Assembly: GCF_003058325.1 (NCBI RefSeq) | Contig: NZ_CP028844.1 | Span: 660,001 to 724,000, forward strand | Direction of reading: 5' to 3' | DNA from: Methylobacterium currus | GTDB lineage: Bacteria > Pseudomonadota > Alphaproteobacteria > Rhizobiales > Beijerinckiaceae | Length of the DNA stretch: 64,000 bases | The notes under the pieces: generated by a model | Seen by the model: only the letters and a program-made list of their open reading frames with translations | Databases searched by the model: none | Told to the model about the DNA's origin: nothing | Made by a program: the position numbers and the translations under genes | Shown here: piece by piece, positions 8,180-17,424 of the stretch | How positions within the stretch are numbered: position 1 is the stretch's first letter | How the letters are laid out: each line of letters opens with the position of its first letter

Positions 8180-10141
8180 ATGCTGCTGTCCGCCTCCGGG
8201 GCCTACTTCCTCGTCGCCTTGATTGCCGCCGCGGTGAGCTATGTCGTGGCGCACCGAAAGGGGCTCAACGCCGTCGGCTGGGCGTGGGCCTCGCTGTTGT
8301 TGCTCGTCCCTGCAGCGATTTTGCCGTTCGTACCCTCACGACAGAGGCCGGAGCGGTCGAGTGGCGTTCCGGACGAAACTTGGCAGGCCCTCCTTGCCTA
8401 CGATCCCGACATCAAGGCGGCCGCGGGGCAGCTCGCTCCCTACGGCGCGCCTGGCCTCGATGAACTGCGGCGGGCCTGGGCGGCGGTTCCCGACAAAGGG
8501 GCGTTGCCGGCGATGGTCTCGGCCATTGAGGCGCGATGGTCGGGCTACACGGCCGCAGGTCTGACCTACGTCGAGACCCAGGATGGGGTTGCGGTGCTTC
8601 GGGACGCAGCGGGGCATTATCACGTCGGCGAGCGTCAGACCGGCGACCTCCGCACAGCGCGCCTCATCGCCTCGGCCAGCGCGCGGCGGGCGCGCACGTC
8701 CTCGGTGGCTGGCATCGTCGTTGGAGCAGCCGTTCTGGCCGCCGCAGTGACCGGTGCTGGCCCGGCGAGCGCCCAACCCGCCGCGACCGGGATAACGCTG
8801 CCGAGCTGCGAGACCTACGATCGCGAACGCCCTCGTGGCGGCACGCGGGAGCAGCTGTCCGATCTGTTCGGCCTGTCGATCTACCGGTGGGGCGACGCCG
8901 AGTACGGCCGCTACCGGGCCTTCCTGCTCGATTGCAAGCGCACGCTTCCGGGCTTCCGCCAGGATATGACACTGCGCGATTGGGAAGCTGCGGTCGAGAG
9001 CAGCGTCGCGACCCTTAAGGCCTACACCGGCTACGTGAACCGATTCGGCGAGCCGATGGGCCGGCAGAGCGGATCTCGACCCCGTCCGGGTGAGCCGGAC
9101 TACACCCGCGCTTTCGAGACCCTGTCATGCGACCGCTTCACCGAGGCGACAGTCAACGCGTGGACGCGCGGTGGACCGCCTGATGACTCCACGGCCGCAC
9201 CGTTTTCGGTGCCGCTGGCGGCCTGGCGCTACGAGGTCTGGCGCGCCTTCGAGAACCGCGTGCTGGCTTGCGGCAAGCGGTCCGGCTCGCCGGTCGAAGC
9301 CGACGAGAGCTGGATGCGGGTCATCATCTCCCAACAGGAGGCGGGGAATGCCGCTGCTATCCGGCAGGCGCAGCAGGAGGAGGCCGCGGGCGCAGCACGG
9401 CTTGCCGGCATTCTGAGCCGGGCCGCCGAGGCCGAGACCTCAAACTCGGCCGCCGACATCGCTGGCAAGCTCAACGCCGTCGATGCACTCGCGGCGGGGC
9501 TGAAGCTCGCTCCCGCCGAAGCCGCGCAGGTTGCGGCGGCACGAGCGCAGATCGGCGCACGGCTACGGGCAGCCCGACTGGCCGAAGCCGAAGCCTGGGA
9601 GCGGGACCGGCCGGCTCGGCAGGCGCGAGCCCAGCAGCAAGAAGAAGAACTGGCGGGCCTGCAACGTCAAAACCGCGAGCGTGACGCGGAAGCTGCGGCC
9701 GAGCGTGAGCGGGCTACCCGAATCGAGGCAGAACGGCAGGCTGGGACCCGGGCGCAAGCCGAGCGGCAGGCGGCGGAGGCGGTAGCGCAACAGCAACGCG
9801 ACGCAGCTCAGCGCGCTGCCGACCGGGCGGCGCAGGAGCGAGCCGCTGCCGAGACCCTGGCTCGCTTCCGGCGCGAGGAGGAATCGGCGCTGGCGCGTGA
9901 TCCGTGCAACCGGGTCGAAGTGCGCCGGCAGTTGATGGAGGCCGCCAATGCGATGGACCACGCACGCTTCGGGGGGCGCAAGCTGCTCGATTTAACCCGT
10001 GGGCTCACGAATTCAGGGCAGCCGGATGCAGTACGTTCGTGCGTGTTCCAGGCCGAGTGGTCCTCGGGGCAGCGTGGGCTGGTAACGATCACGGTGCGCA
10101 AGAACTCATTCGGCGACGACCTGATTGAGGTGCGCCCCTGA
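8180..10141 (+). CDS. Membrane protein with long Ala/Glu/Arg coiled coil
   Basis: A 653-residue protein without a family I recognise. Seen: an N-terminal hydrophobic region with two membrane segments (LSASGAYFLVALIAAAVSYVV and GWAWASLLLLVPAAILPFV). A cytoplasmic section follows, then another hydrophobic stretch (SVAGIVVGAAVLAAAVTGA, about residue 180) ending in a signal-peptidase-like ASAQPA. A Cys-containing globular region comes next, then about 200 residues of charged coiled coil, and a C-terminal beta domain (RSCVFQAEWSSGQRGLVTITVRKNSFGDDLIEV). The topology suggests an inner-membrane protein with a large periplasmic coiled coil. ATG at 8180 chosen because earlier frame content is not protein-like. 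Confidence 0.65.
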   Translation: MLLSASGAYFLVALIAAAVSYVVAHRKGLNAVGWAWASLLLLVPAAILPFVPSRQRPERSSGVPDETWQALLAYDPDIKAAAGQLAPYGAPGLDELRRAWAAVPDKGALPAMVSAIEARWSGYTAAGLTYVETQDGVAVLRDAAGHYHVGERQTGDLRTARLIASASARRARTSSVAGIVVGAAVLAAAVTGAGPASAQPAATGITLPSCETYDRERPRGGTREQLSDLFGLSIYRWGDAEYGRYRAFLLDCKRTLPGFRQDMTLRDWEAAVESSVATLKAYTGYVNRFGEPMGRQSGSRPRPGEPDYTRAFETLSCDRFTEATVNAWTRGGPPDDSTAAPFSVPLAAWRYEVWRAFENRVLACGKRSGSPVEADESWMRVIISQQEAGNAAAIRQAQQEEAAGAARLAGILSRAAEAETSNSAADIAGKLNAVDALAAGLKLAPAEAAQVAAARAQIGARLRAARLAEAEAWERDRPARQARAQQQEEELAGLQRQNRERDAEAAAERERATRIEAERQAGTRAQAERQAAEAVAQQQRDAAQRAADRAAQERAAAETLARFRREEESALARDPCNRVEVRRQLMEAANAMDHARFGGRKLLDLTRGLTNSGQPDAVRSCVFQAEWSSGQRGLVTITVRKNSFGDDLIEVRP

Positions 10142-10613
10142 AGACATAGGACAATCGATTTTCCAGTGTTCGGAAAGTTGCCCGCATCCCGCCCTTGACC
10201 GCTTAGCTGCGGCCAAGGCCTTTCTTGAGCGGCAGCAGCACCCGATTGGCCCGAACGTGCCCGAGGTGGTGGAGATCGCAACCACTCAAGGAGGTCTGTC
10301 CGTGTAGAGGACTCGGCAGGGGCCGGAGCAGCCATCATTGTCACGGACGGGCGCCACAGCGCTGAACCGGAGCCCAGTCTCCATAGAGGCCAGAGCGTCG
10401 GTCCAGGTGACATGCCCGGCAAGATTCGCAGCTGGAACCCCTGCTACCGAGGCTGTCCGCATGTCCGTCACGGAGCCATGACCGACGAGATGCGTGTGCG
10501 GCAGGGTCCTAATCATCGATAATGACGAACAAAATCATCATCATGTTCTGTTGGATCGAATGGTCTTGGATTGGCACGATGGGGACAGATCCAAGCGACC
10601 CCGCGAGACCGTT
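10142..10613. other. Intergenic region, nothing recognised
   Basis: About 470 bases between the coiled-coil gene and the exporter gene. No supported ORF, hairpin or operator. Confidence 0.5.
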
Positions 10614-11696
10614 ATGACCACCGCGACCCTCATCGCATCCCTCCTCGCCCCCCTGCGCCGCCTCCTGCCCGGCCTCCTCCTGTGCCTCGCGGTGACCGGC
10701 GCCGCCCTCGCGCTCGAATCGGCCGAGGAGCACCTGTTCGGCCGCGCCTGGCTTGAGGCTTTGGTGCTCGCGATCGTGCTCGGCACCGCCCTGCGCACCG
10801 CGTGGAACCCGGGCGCGCGCTTCTTCCCCGGCATCGCCTTCGGCGCCAAGACGGTCCTCGAAGTCGCCGTCGTCCTGCTCGGCGCTTCGCTCAGCCTCGC
10901 AACCCTGCTGGCGGCCGGACCCGGCCTTCTCGTCGGCATCGCCGTGGTGGTGATGGCGGCGATCGCGGCGAGCTACGGCATCGGCCGCGCCCTAGGTCTG
11001 CACCCCCGGCTCGCGATCCTCGTCGCCTGCGGCAACTCGATCTGCGGCAACTCGGCGATCGCCGCGACCGCCCCGGTGATCGGTGCGGACGGCGAGGACG
11101 TCGCCTCCTCCATCGCCTTCACGGCGGTGCTCGGGGTGCTGGTCGTGCTCGGCCTGCCCTTGCTCGTGCCGCTCCTCGGCCTGTCGCCGATGCAGTACGG
11201 CGTGCTCGCCGGCCTCACCGTCTACGCCGTGCCGCAGGTGCTCGCCGCGACGGCGCCGGTGGCGGCGCTGAGCGTCCAGGTCGGTACCCTGGTCAAGCTG
11301 GTCCGGGTGCTGATGCTCGGCCCGGTGGTGCTGGCGCTCTCCCTCGGCGCGAGCCGGCTGCGCGAGGAGACGGACGAGCCGGCCCCGCACGTCACTGCGG
11401 GAGAGCGTCCGAAGCCAGGCCGCGTCGCGATCCACCGCCTCGTGCCGTGGTTCATCCTGGCGTTCCTGGCGATGGCCGGCCTGCGCTCGGGCGGTCTGAT
11501 CCCGCAAGCCGCCCTGCCGCCGATCGCCGCGACCGCCAACGTGCTCACCATCGTGTCGATGGCCGCGCTCGGGCTCGGGGTCGACGTGCGCAGCGTCGCC
11601 GGCGCGGGGCTGCGGGTCACGCTGGCGGTGGTCGCCTCCCTGCTCGCCCTCACCGCGGTCAGCCTCTGCCTGATCCATATCCTCGGCATCGCTTGA
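10614..11696 (+). CDS. YeiH/UPF0324-type putative sulfate or sulfite exporter
   Basis: A 360-residue polytopic inner-membrane protein of the PF03601 family, about ten transmembrane helices. Seen: the conserved GNSICGNSAIAATAPVI motif, GAKTVLEVAVVLLGASLSL, and the C-terminal TANVLTIVSMAALGLGVDVRSV. Family members are proposed to move sulfite, sulfate or related anions; the exact substrate is not firmly known. The ATG at 10614 removes a non-hydrophobic N-terminal extension. It lies just upstream of sulfite dehydrogenase genes, and a LysR gene lies at the far end of the cluster, the usual partner type of YeiH. Confidence 0.85.
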   Translation: MTTATLIASLLAPLRRLLPGLLLCLAVTGAALALESAEEHLFGRAWLEALVLAIVLGTALRTAWNPGARFFPGIAFGAKTVLEVAVVLLGASLSLATLLAAGPGLLVGIAVVVMAAIAASYGIGRALGLHPRLAILVACGNSICGNSAIAATAPVIGADGEDVASSIAFTAVLGVLVVLGLPLLVPLLGLSPMQYGVLAGLTVYAVPQVLAATAPVAALSVQVGTLVKLVRVLMLGPVVLALSLGASRLREETDEPAPHVTAGERPKPGRVAIHRLVPWFILAFLAMAGLRSGGLIPQAALPPIAATANVLTIVSMAALGLGVDVRSVAGAGLRVTLAVVASLLALTAVSLCLIHILGIA

Positions 11697-11861
11697 CCGA
11701 GCGTCCTCGGACGACCGTTTCCCGGCGCGCCGGAGGGAAACGATCTCTCCAATCGATCGGAACGAGCAGGACTTTCCGTTGGAAGCCCTGTCTCATGGAA
11801 GATACTTTCCATCACCCAAGGGAGAGCGCGAGACGCTCGGCCCGGACCCGGAGGAACACCC

Positions 11862-13094
11862 TTGAGCCATCCTGCCATTCCCCGCCGCGCGATGCTTGCC
11901 GGTCTTGGCCTCAGTGGTCTTGGCCTCGGCGGCCTCGCGGCCGCGCTGCCGGCCTGGGCTGCGGGCACGATCAAGCTCCCGCTGCCCGGCGGCCCCGACC
12001 TGCGCGACCTGACCACAGCCTTCCCCGGCAAGGGGCCGATGATCCTGCAGCGGACGCGCCCGCCGCTCCTGGAGACGCCGTTCGAGGTGTTCGACCAGGG
12101 CGTGTTCACCCCCAACGACCGCTTCTACGTGCGCTGGCACTGGGCCTCGATCCCCACCGAGGTCGACGCGAACGCCTATCGGCTGACGGTGCGTGGCCAT
12201 GTCGACCGGGAGCTGTCGCTGTCGCTCGACGAGCTCGCCCGGCTGCCGCGCTTCGAGATCGCCGCCGTCAACCAATGCTCGGGGAATTCCCGTGGTCTGT
12301 TCGAGCCGCGGGTGCCGGGGGCGCAGTGGGCCAACGGCTCGATGGGCAACGCGCGCTGGACGGGCGTGCGCCTGAAAGACGTGCTCGACCGTGCCGGGGT
12401 GAAGGCCGGGGCCGTGCAGGTCCGCTTCAGCGGCCTCGACGAACCGGTCGTGGACGAAGCGCCCGACTTCAAGAAGTCGCTCGACCTCGACCATGCCCGC
12501 GACGGCGAGGTCATGCTGGCCTACGCGATGAACGGCGAGCAGCTGCCGCTGCTCAACGGCTTCCCGCTGCGCCTGGTGGTGCCGGGCTGGTACTCGACCT
12601 ACTGGGTCAAGATGCTGTCCGACATCGAGGTGCTGGACAAGCCCGACGACCAGTACTGGATGAAGACCGCCTACCGCATCCCGGACGTGCCGGGGGCAAA
12701 CATCAAGCCCGGTCAGACCGGGTTCAAGACAGTGCCGATCAACCGCATGGTCCCGCGCTCCTTCGTCACCAACCTGCGCGACGGCGCACAGGCGACGGCC
12801 GGTTCGCCGGTGGCGGTCCGCGGCATCGCCTTCGGGGGCGATTGCGGGGTCAGGACGGTGGAGATCTCCGCCGACGGTGGCGCGACGTGGTCCTTGGGCA
12901 AGCTCGGAGCCGACGAGGGCCCCTACAGCTTCCGGCGGTTCGAGGGCGACCTGCCGGCTCTCGCGGCCGGCACCCACGCGATCAAGGTCCGCTGCACCAA
13001 CACGAACGGGCTGGTTCAGCCGATGGAGCGGGTCTGGAACGGGGCCGGGTTCATGCAGAACGGCGTCGAGACCGTGTCGCTTCACGTCGCCTGA
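11862..13094 (+). CDS. sorA: Sulfite dehydrogenase, molybdenum subunit (SorA-like)
   Basis: A 410-residue periplasmic molybdoenzyme that oxidises sulfite to sulfate and passes electrons to a cytochrome c. Seen: a twin-arginine-type leader (PRRAMLAGLGLSGLGLGGLAAALPAWA), the molybdopterin domain with the molybdenum-ligand Cys at about residue 139 in NQCSGNSRG, FYVRWHWASIP near residue 90, and a C-terminal Ig-like dimerisation domain (VRTVEISADGGATWSLGKL). Length and order fit SorA of Starkeya-type enzymes. The cytochrome subunit follows 11 bp later. A short dyad (ATGGAA...TTCCAT, around 11796-11813) lies upstream and may be an operator. Confidence 0.85.
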   Translation: MSHPAIPRRAMLAGLGLSGLGLGGLAAALPAWAAGTIKLPLPGGPDLRDLTTAFPGKGPMILQRTRPPLLETPFEVFDQGVFTPNDRFYVRWHWASIPTEVDANAYRLTVRGHVDRELSLSLDELARLPRFEIAAVNQCSGNSRGLFEPRVPGAQWANGSMGNARWTGVRLKDVLDRAGVKAGAVQVRFSGLDEPVVDEAPDFKKSLDLDHARDGEVMLAYAMNGEQLPLLNGFPLRLVVPGWYSTYWVKMLSDIEVLDKPDDQYWMKTAYRIPDVPGANIKPGQTGFKTVPINRMVPRSFVTNLRDGAQATAGSPVAVRGIAFGGDCGVRTVEISADGGATWSLGKLGADEGPYSFRRFEGDLPALAAGTHAIKVRCTNTNGLVQPMERVWNGAGFMQNGVETVSLHVA

Positions 13095-13105
13095 GGGAGA
13101 GAGCC

Positions 13106-13444
13106 ATGGTCACATCCCGCACCGCGTTCTTGCTCGCCGCGCTCGCGCTGGCCTCCGCCCCGACATTCGCCGCCGAGGCGGCCGAGCCGATGCGCTTCAC
13201 CTCGCAGCAGGTCGAGCTGCCCACCTCCGACCGCTTCTTCCCGGAGGGCCCCGGGGCGGAGGCCGCCAACAACAACTGCCTTGCCTGCCATTCGGCCGGA
13301 ATGGTGCTGACCCAGCCCAAGTTGTCGAAGGCGCAGTGGACCGAGACCGTCAACAAGATGGTCCACGTCTACAAGGCACCGATCGACGAGGCCGACGTGA
13401 AGGCCATCGTCGACTACCTCGCGGCAATGAAGCCGCAGCCCTGA
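13106..13444 (+). CDS. sorB: Sulfite dehydrogenase cytochrome c subunit (SorB-like)
   Basis: A 112-residue mono-haem cytochrome c. Seen: a Sec signal peptide (MVTSRTAFLLAALALASAPTFA), haem motif CLACH at about residues 58-62, and a later Met (NKMVHVYKAPI) suited as axial ligand. Short length and position immediately after sorA match the electron-accepting subunit of the SorAB complex in the periplasm, which would hand electrons to a soluble cytochrome c. Confidence 0.85.
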   Translation: MVTSRTAFLLAALALASAPTFAAEAAEPMRFTSQQVELPTSDRFFPEGPGAEAANNNCLACHSAGMVLTQPKLSKAQWTETVNKMVHVYKAPIDEADVKAIVDYLAAMKPQP

Positions 13445-13550
13445 CGGTGACGTGCCCGGCCCGCCGTCGCAACGGCAAAGCCGGGGAAGCACGCCGGGAC
13501 CGATCCGGTCCCGGCACGTTGTCCCGCGATCCACCAGCCTGGAGACCCGC

Positions 13551-14630
13551 ATGTCGAGCTTGGCCGAGCGCAGGGCGCGCCTGATCGTCCACGAGGAGGA
13601 GCCGTACAATGCCGAGCCGCCCCTCGCGCGGCTGCGCGCCTCCTATCGCACGACAGCCGACGACTTCTACGTGCGCTCGCACGGCGACCTGCCGGAGATC
13701 AATGCGGACGGCTACCGCCTCCGCCTCGATGGCGCGATCCCGACGGCGCTGGAGTTGTCGCTGGACGACATGCGGTCGCGCTATGCCAAGGCCACCGTCA
13801 CGGCGACGATGCAGTGCGCGGGCAACCGCCGCGCGGACATGCGGGCGGTGGCGCCGGTCTCCGGTGACCCGTGGGACGGCGGCGCGATCGGCACGGCCGA
13901 CTGGACCGGAATCCGCTTGGGAGACGTGCTGCGCGAGGCCGGGATCGCCGAGAGTGCAGACCTGCACGTCGCCTTCGAGAGCCACGACCTCGTCGAGGGC
14001 CGGCCCTACGGAGCCTCGATTCCGTTGGCCAAGGCGCTCGCGCCCGAGACCCTGCTGGCCTTCGCGATGAACGGCGCGCCGCTGCTGCCGGAGCATGGCT
14101 TCCCGCTGCGCGTCGTCGTGCCGGGCTTCGCCGGGGTGCGCAGCCCGAAATGGCTGAAGCGCATCACGGTGCAGGACCACCCATCGGACAACCCGATCCA
14201 GGCCGAGGACTACAAGCTGTTCCCGTCGGACGTAACGGCGGAGACGGCCGACCCCGCCCGGGGTCACACCATCAACACGATGCCGCTGAACGCGGCGATC
14301 TGCGAGCCGGCGCGCGGGGCACGGCTGGCAGCCGGGGCAAACACCGTCCGCGGCTACGCGGTGTCGGGCGACCGCACCGTCGTCCGCGTCGACGTCTCCG
14401 GCAATGGCGGGCGGACCTGGGCGCAGGCGGCGCTCGAGCACGATGCGCGGGCGCGCTTCGCCTGGACGTTCTGGACGATCGACCTCGATCTCCCCCCGGG
14501 CGAGCATGAGCTGGCGGTGCGCGCCTGGGACGAGGCCGGGCAGACCCAGCCTGCGCTGCCGGACGACACCTGGAACTACAAGGGCTACCTCAGCGCCGCG
14601 TGGCACCGCGTGCGCGTGACCGTGGAGTGA
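13551..14630 (+). CDS. Second sulfite oxidase-family molybdoenzyme
   Basis: A 359-residue protein of the sulfite oxidase family, closer to the eukaryotic type than to SorA. Seen: a molybdenum-ligand Cys at about residue 89 in MQCAGNRR, FYVRSHGDLPEI, the DWTGIRLGDVL segment, HGFPLRVVVPGFAGVRSPKWL, and the C-terminal dimerisation domain (VVRVDVSGNGGRTWAQA ... WDEAGQTQP). No export signal is visible, so it is probably cytoplasmic. The start at 13551 avoids a non-conserved extension. Having two sulfite oxidases in one operon with different locations suggests sulfite detoxification on both sides of the membrane; that is inference. Confidence 0.8.
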   Translation: MSSLAERRARLIVHEEEPYNAEPPLARLRASYRTTADDFYVRSHGDLPEINADGYRLRLDGAIPTALELSLDDMRSRYAKATVTATMQCAGNRRADMRAVAPVSGDPWDGGAIGTADWTGIRLGDVLREAGIAESADLHVAFESHDLVEGRPYGASIPLAKALAPETLLAFAMNGAPLLPEHGFPLRVVVPGFAGVRSPKWLKRITVQDHPSDNPIQAEDYKLFPSDVTAETADPARGHTINTMPLNAAICEPARGARLAAGANTVRGYAVSGDRTVVRVDVSGNGGRTWAQAALEHDARARFAWTFWTIDLDLPPGEHELAVRAWDEAGQTQPALPDDTWNYKGYLSAAWHRVRVTVE

Positions 14631-14644
14631 GCGCCGGGAGGTAC

Positions 14645-15004
14645 TCAGACCTGCCACAGCGTCACGGCCGCGAGGCTCGCGACGGCGGAGAGCAGGAGCG
14701 CGATGCCGAGGGGCAGGGCGCGGGGCATCATCCGCATCGGTGCCGACGCGAGGGATCGCCTCACGGCGTGATCACGCCAGGCCGCCGCACAAAAACATCC
14801 GAATGCGCAGGCGACGAGCGCCAGGGCCATGATCCGCAGCGGCCAGCCGGGCAGCACCTCCGACAGGAAGCGTTGCGCGGCCAAACCGACGCTCAGGAAC
14901 GCGAGCCCGGTGCGCAGCCACGCGGCGTAGGTGCGTTCCGCGGCGAGCACCGTCCGGTCTTCTGCCAGCCGCACGCGCGGATCGTCGGGTTCGACGTTGC
15001 TCAC
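14645..15004 (-). CDS. DUF202 (YidH-type) membrane protein
   Basis: A 119-residue protein with the DUF202 opening (RVRLAEDRTVLAAERTYAAWLRTGLAFLSVGLA) and three membrane helices. Function unknown. It uses a GTG start that overlaps the TGA of the LysR gene (GTGA), so translation is probably coupled to the regulator. It converges with the sulfite oxidase gene, only 14 bp apart. Confidence 0.85.
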   Translation of the reverse strand: MSNVEPDDPRVRLAEDRTVLAAERTYAAWLRTGLAFLSVGLAAQRFLSEVLPGWPLRIMALALVACAFGCFCAAAWRDHAVRRSLASAPMRMMPRALPLGIALLLSAVASLAAVTLWQV

Positions 15005-15888
15005 GGCTCGGCCCCCCGGATCAGGTCGAGCAGCGCGTCCGCGGCCCGGCTGCGGTATCGCTCCTTGTGGCGTAGGACCCGGAAGGTGCGTGCCGGCAGA
15101 CCGAGCGGCACGGCGACGAGCGTCCCGGTCCGCAGGGAGGGGGCGACCACCGCCTCCGACAGGACGCTCGCGCCGGCCCCCGCCGCGACGGCGGCGAGCA
15201 CCGCCTCGTTCGAGGGCAGTTCCAGCGCCACGGTGAGCGCGTCGGGTGCGAGGCCGGCGGCCGCGACGGCGGATTCGAGGGCCGAGCGCGTCCCGGATCC
15301 GGGTTCGCGCAGCACCCAGGCGATTGCGGCGAGGTCCGAGGGGCCCGGCTGCCGGCAGCCGGCCAGTTCGTGCCCGGGGCGGACCACGAGGACGAGCCGA
15401 TCCTCCGCGACCGGAAGGCTCGCGAGGCCGTCATCCTCGACGGCGCCCTCCACGAAGCCGAGCTCCGCCATTCCCGAGCGGACCGCTTCGGCTGCCTGCG
15501 CGGTATTGCCGATGCCGAGCCGCAGGATGATGTCCGGATAGGCCGCCCGGAACGCGACGAGGTGGCGAGGCAGCCAATGACCGGCGATGGTCTGGCTCGC
15601 GCGGATGGCGAGGGTGCCGCGGCGCAGGCCGCTCAGGTCGGCGAGCACCTGCTCGGCCGCCTCGGCGCGGGCGAGCACCGCGCGTGCCTCCGCAAGGAAC
15701 AGGCGGCCGGCCTCGGTCAGCTCGATGCCCCGCCCGACCCGGTGGAACAGCTTGACGGCGTGCCGGCCCTCCAGGGCGGCGATGGCCGCGCTGACCGCCG
15801 ACTGGACGAGGTTGAGCGCCTCGGCGGCCCGGGTGACGTGCTGGCGCTCGGCCACCGCCACGAAGATGCGCAGCTGGTCGAGGGTCAT
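15001..15888 (-). CDS. LysR-family transcriptional regulator
   Basis: A 295-residue LTTR. Seen: N-terminal winged HTH (MTLDQLRIFVAVAERQHVTRAAEALNLVQSAVSAAIAALE) and a C-terminal substrate-binding domain (LAIRASQTIAGHWLPRHLVAFRAAYPDI). The DNA-binding half resembles CysL/YeiE-like regulators that control sulfite reduction or YeiH exporters. It lies convergent to the exporter-sorAB cluster, so control of that cluster is a reasonable inference. The start is at the ATG giving the canonical MTLDQL opening. Confidence 0.85.
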   Translation of the reverse strand: MTLDQLRIFVAVAERQHVTRAAEALNLVQSAVSAAIAALEGRHAVKLFHRVGRGIELTEAGRLFLAEARAVLARAEAAEQVLADLSGLRRGTLAIRASQTIAGHWLPRHLVAFRAAYPDIILRLGIGNTAQAAEAVRSGMAELGFVEGAVEDDGLASLPVAEDRLVLVVRPGHELAGCRQPGPSDLAAIAWVLREPGSGTRSALESAVAAAGLAPDALTVALELPSNEAVLAAVAAGAGASVLSEAVVAPSLRTGTLVAVPLGLPARTFRVLRHKERYRSRAADALLDLIRGAEP

Positions 15889-15967
15889 GGCCGTCCGGAC
15901 GGCCCCGGCACGCGTTCCGTCATGCTCGCTCCCCCTGCCCATCTTCTCGACCGAGCTTGGCCCGGCG

Positions 15968-16765
15968 TCACCGCGGCCCGCTTTCTCGTCCGCTCGCCTG
16001 GGCGTCGACCGCCTCAGCGACCCGCAGCAGCCGCGCTTCGTCCGTGCGCGCGGTCACCACGTAGGCCATCCCGGCATCGATCCACGAGAAAGCGGCGACG
16101 TCGCCCTCGCGGGCGTAGCGGAAGACGCCGCGTCCCCCGGCCGCGCCGGCGCGGCTGTAGAGCGTCAGGCGGGTGCCGCGGTCGTCGTCGTACATCAGCA
16201 TCGCCGCCGGCTCGTCGCCGGCCGGCAGCAGGCGCCCGCCCATCAGGCGGAATCCTTGGGCCTGCAAATCCGGCGCCCTGACCGGCCGGCCGACGCGCCG
16301 CGAGAGCCATTGCTCCAGATGCGGCGTCCCGTCGGCGCGGACCTCGACCGGGTGGACGGCCTCGACCACGTAGGTGCGGAAGGCCGAGACCGCCGCCTGC
16401 GTCATCGGCTCGACCGGCGCCGCTGCGGGCGGCACCGCCCCGCGCCCCAACCAACCCACCGCCCCGCCCAGGGCGAGGCACACCATCGCCGCCGCGGCGC
16501 CCGGCAGCCAGCGGATGCTCCGGGCGGGACGCGGGCGCGCCAGGTGGGCGACGCGCAGCCGGGCCGGGATCGGCTCGTCGGCGATCGGGGCGAGGCGGGC
16601 CCGCAGGCGGGCGCGGACCTGCCCGTCGGCGGCGACCCGGGCCGCCGCGTCCGGGTGCTCGGCGAGCCAGGCCTCGACGGTGGCGCGGCGGCCGGGATCG
16701 AGCCGGCCGTCCACGAGGGCGTGCAGGTCGTCCTCGCCGACGGGCCGGGGGTCGGACGCGGTCAT
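15968..16765 (-). CDS. Anti-sigma factor, single transmembrane helix
   Basis: A 265-residue membrane protein. Seen: an N-terminal zinc-less anti-sigma-like helical region (EDDLHALVDGRLDPGRRATVEAWLAEHPD), one transmembrane helix (LPGAAAAMVCLALGGAVGWLG, about residues 95-115) and a periplasmic domain (MTQAAVSAFRTYVVEAVHPVEV ... LSRRVGRPVRAPDLQAQGFRLMGGRLLPAG). This is the typical transmembrane anti-sigma layout. Its ATG overlaps the stop of the ECF sigma gene (ATGA at 16762-16765), so the two are translated together. Periplasmic signal unknown. Confidence 0.85.
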   Translation of the reverse strand: MTASDPRPVGEDDLHALVDGRLDPGRRATVEAWLAEHPDAAARVAADGQVRARLRARLAPIADEPIPARLRVAHLARPRPARSIRWLPGAAAAMVCLALGGAVGWLGRGAVPPAAAPVEPMTQAAVSAFRTYVVEAVHPVEVRADGTPHLEQWLSRRVGRPVRAPDLQAQGFRLMGGRLLPAGDEPAAMLMYDDDRGTRLTLYSRAGAAGGRGVFRYAREGDVAAFSWIDAGMAYVVTARTDEARLLRVAEAVDAQASGRESGPR

Positions 16766-17286
16766 TTCACTCTCCGCAGGTGTCCGGTGACGACGGTCGG
16801 TGCGTGGTCCAGGAAGGCGCGCATCCGGCCCCGCGCCCGGCTCAGGCGCGACATCACCGTGCCGACCGGCACGGCGAGCACCGCGGCGGCCTCGGCATAG
16901 GACATGTCCTCGACCGCGACGAGGAGCAGGACCGAGCGTTGATCCTCGGGCAGGCCGGCGAGCCCGTCGAGCACGTCCCGCACGCCGAGGGCGGCCCCGG
17001 GATCGGCGGAGGCGTCCACGACGTCGTCGAGCAGCTCCGAGCCGACCTCGACGCCGCGGCGACCGCGCACCCCTTCGAGGTAGCGGTTGCGCAGGATCGC
17101 GAACAGCCAGGCGCGCAGGTCGCCGTCCCGGCGGCGCTGCGGCCAGGCCCGGATCGCGCGTTCGAGGGCGTCCTGGACGAGGTCGTCGGCCGCCTCGCGC
17201 TCGCGCAGGAGCGCGACGGCGTAGCGCCGCAACGCCGGGATCTGCGGCTCGATCAGGGCGGCGAGGTCGTCCAAGGCGTTCTCCAC
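16762..17286 (-). CDS. ECF RNA polymerase sigma factor
   Basis: A 174-residue sigma-70 family protein with only region 2 (LREREAADDLVQDALERAIRAWPQRR, RAWLFAILRNRYLE) and region 4 (GLPEDQRSVLLLVAVEDMSYAEAAAVLAVPVGTVMSRLSRARGRM). It starts with GTG at 17286. Downstream anti-sigma overlap implies membrane-controlled release. A promoter on the minus strand (-35 at 17361-17366, -10 at 17338-17343) closely matches one on the plus strand serving the DUF305 gene, indicating autoregulation and a shared regulon. Confidence 0.9.
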   Translation of the reverse strand: MENALDDLAALIEPQIPALRRYAVALLREREAADDLVQDALERAIRAWPQRRRDGDLRAWLFAILRNRYLEGVRGRRGVEVGSELLDDVVDASADPGAALGVRDVLDGLAGLPEDQRSVLLLVAVEDMSYAEAAAVLAVPVGTVMSRLSRARGRMRAFLDHAPTVVTGHLRRVK

Positions 17287-17337
17287 AAGGGCGCTCTCCG
17301 GGGCAGGCGGTGGCGGATGGATCGCCCGGCTTGCAAT

Positions 17338-17366
17338 GAAAGATGCCGGATGAGGCCGCGTATTCC
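17338..17366 (-). promoter_or_regulatory. Predicted ECF promoter for the sigma/anti-sigma operon
   Basis: Read on the minus strand: GGAATA, 17 bases, then TCTTTC, ending 51 bp upstream of the sigma start. Spacer and flanks (cggc, ggca) also match the divergent plus-strand copy. Confidence 0.6.
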
Positions 17367-17424
17367 CCCGGCCGACCGGAAAATCGCATCACGCAGCCGT
17401 GATCGGTGCGTTTCGCCCGGTCGG

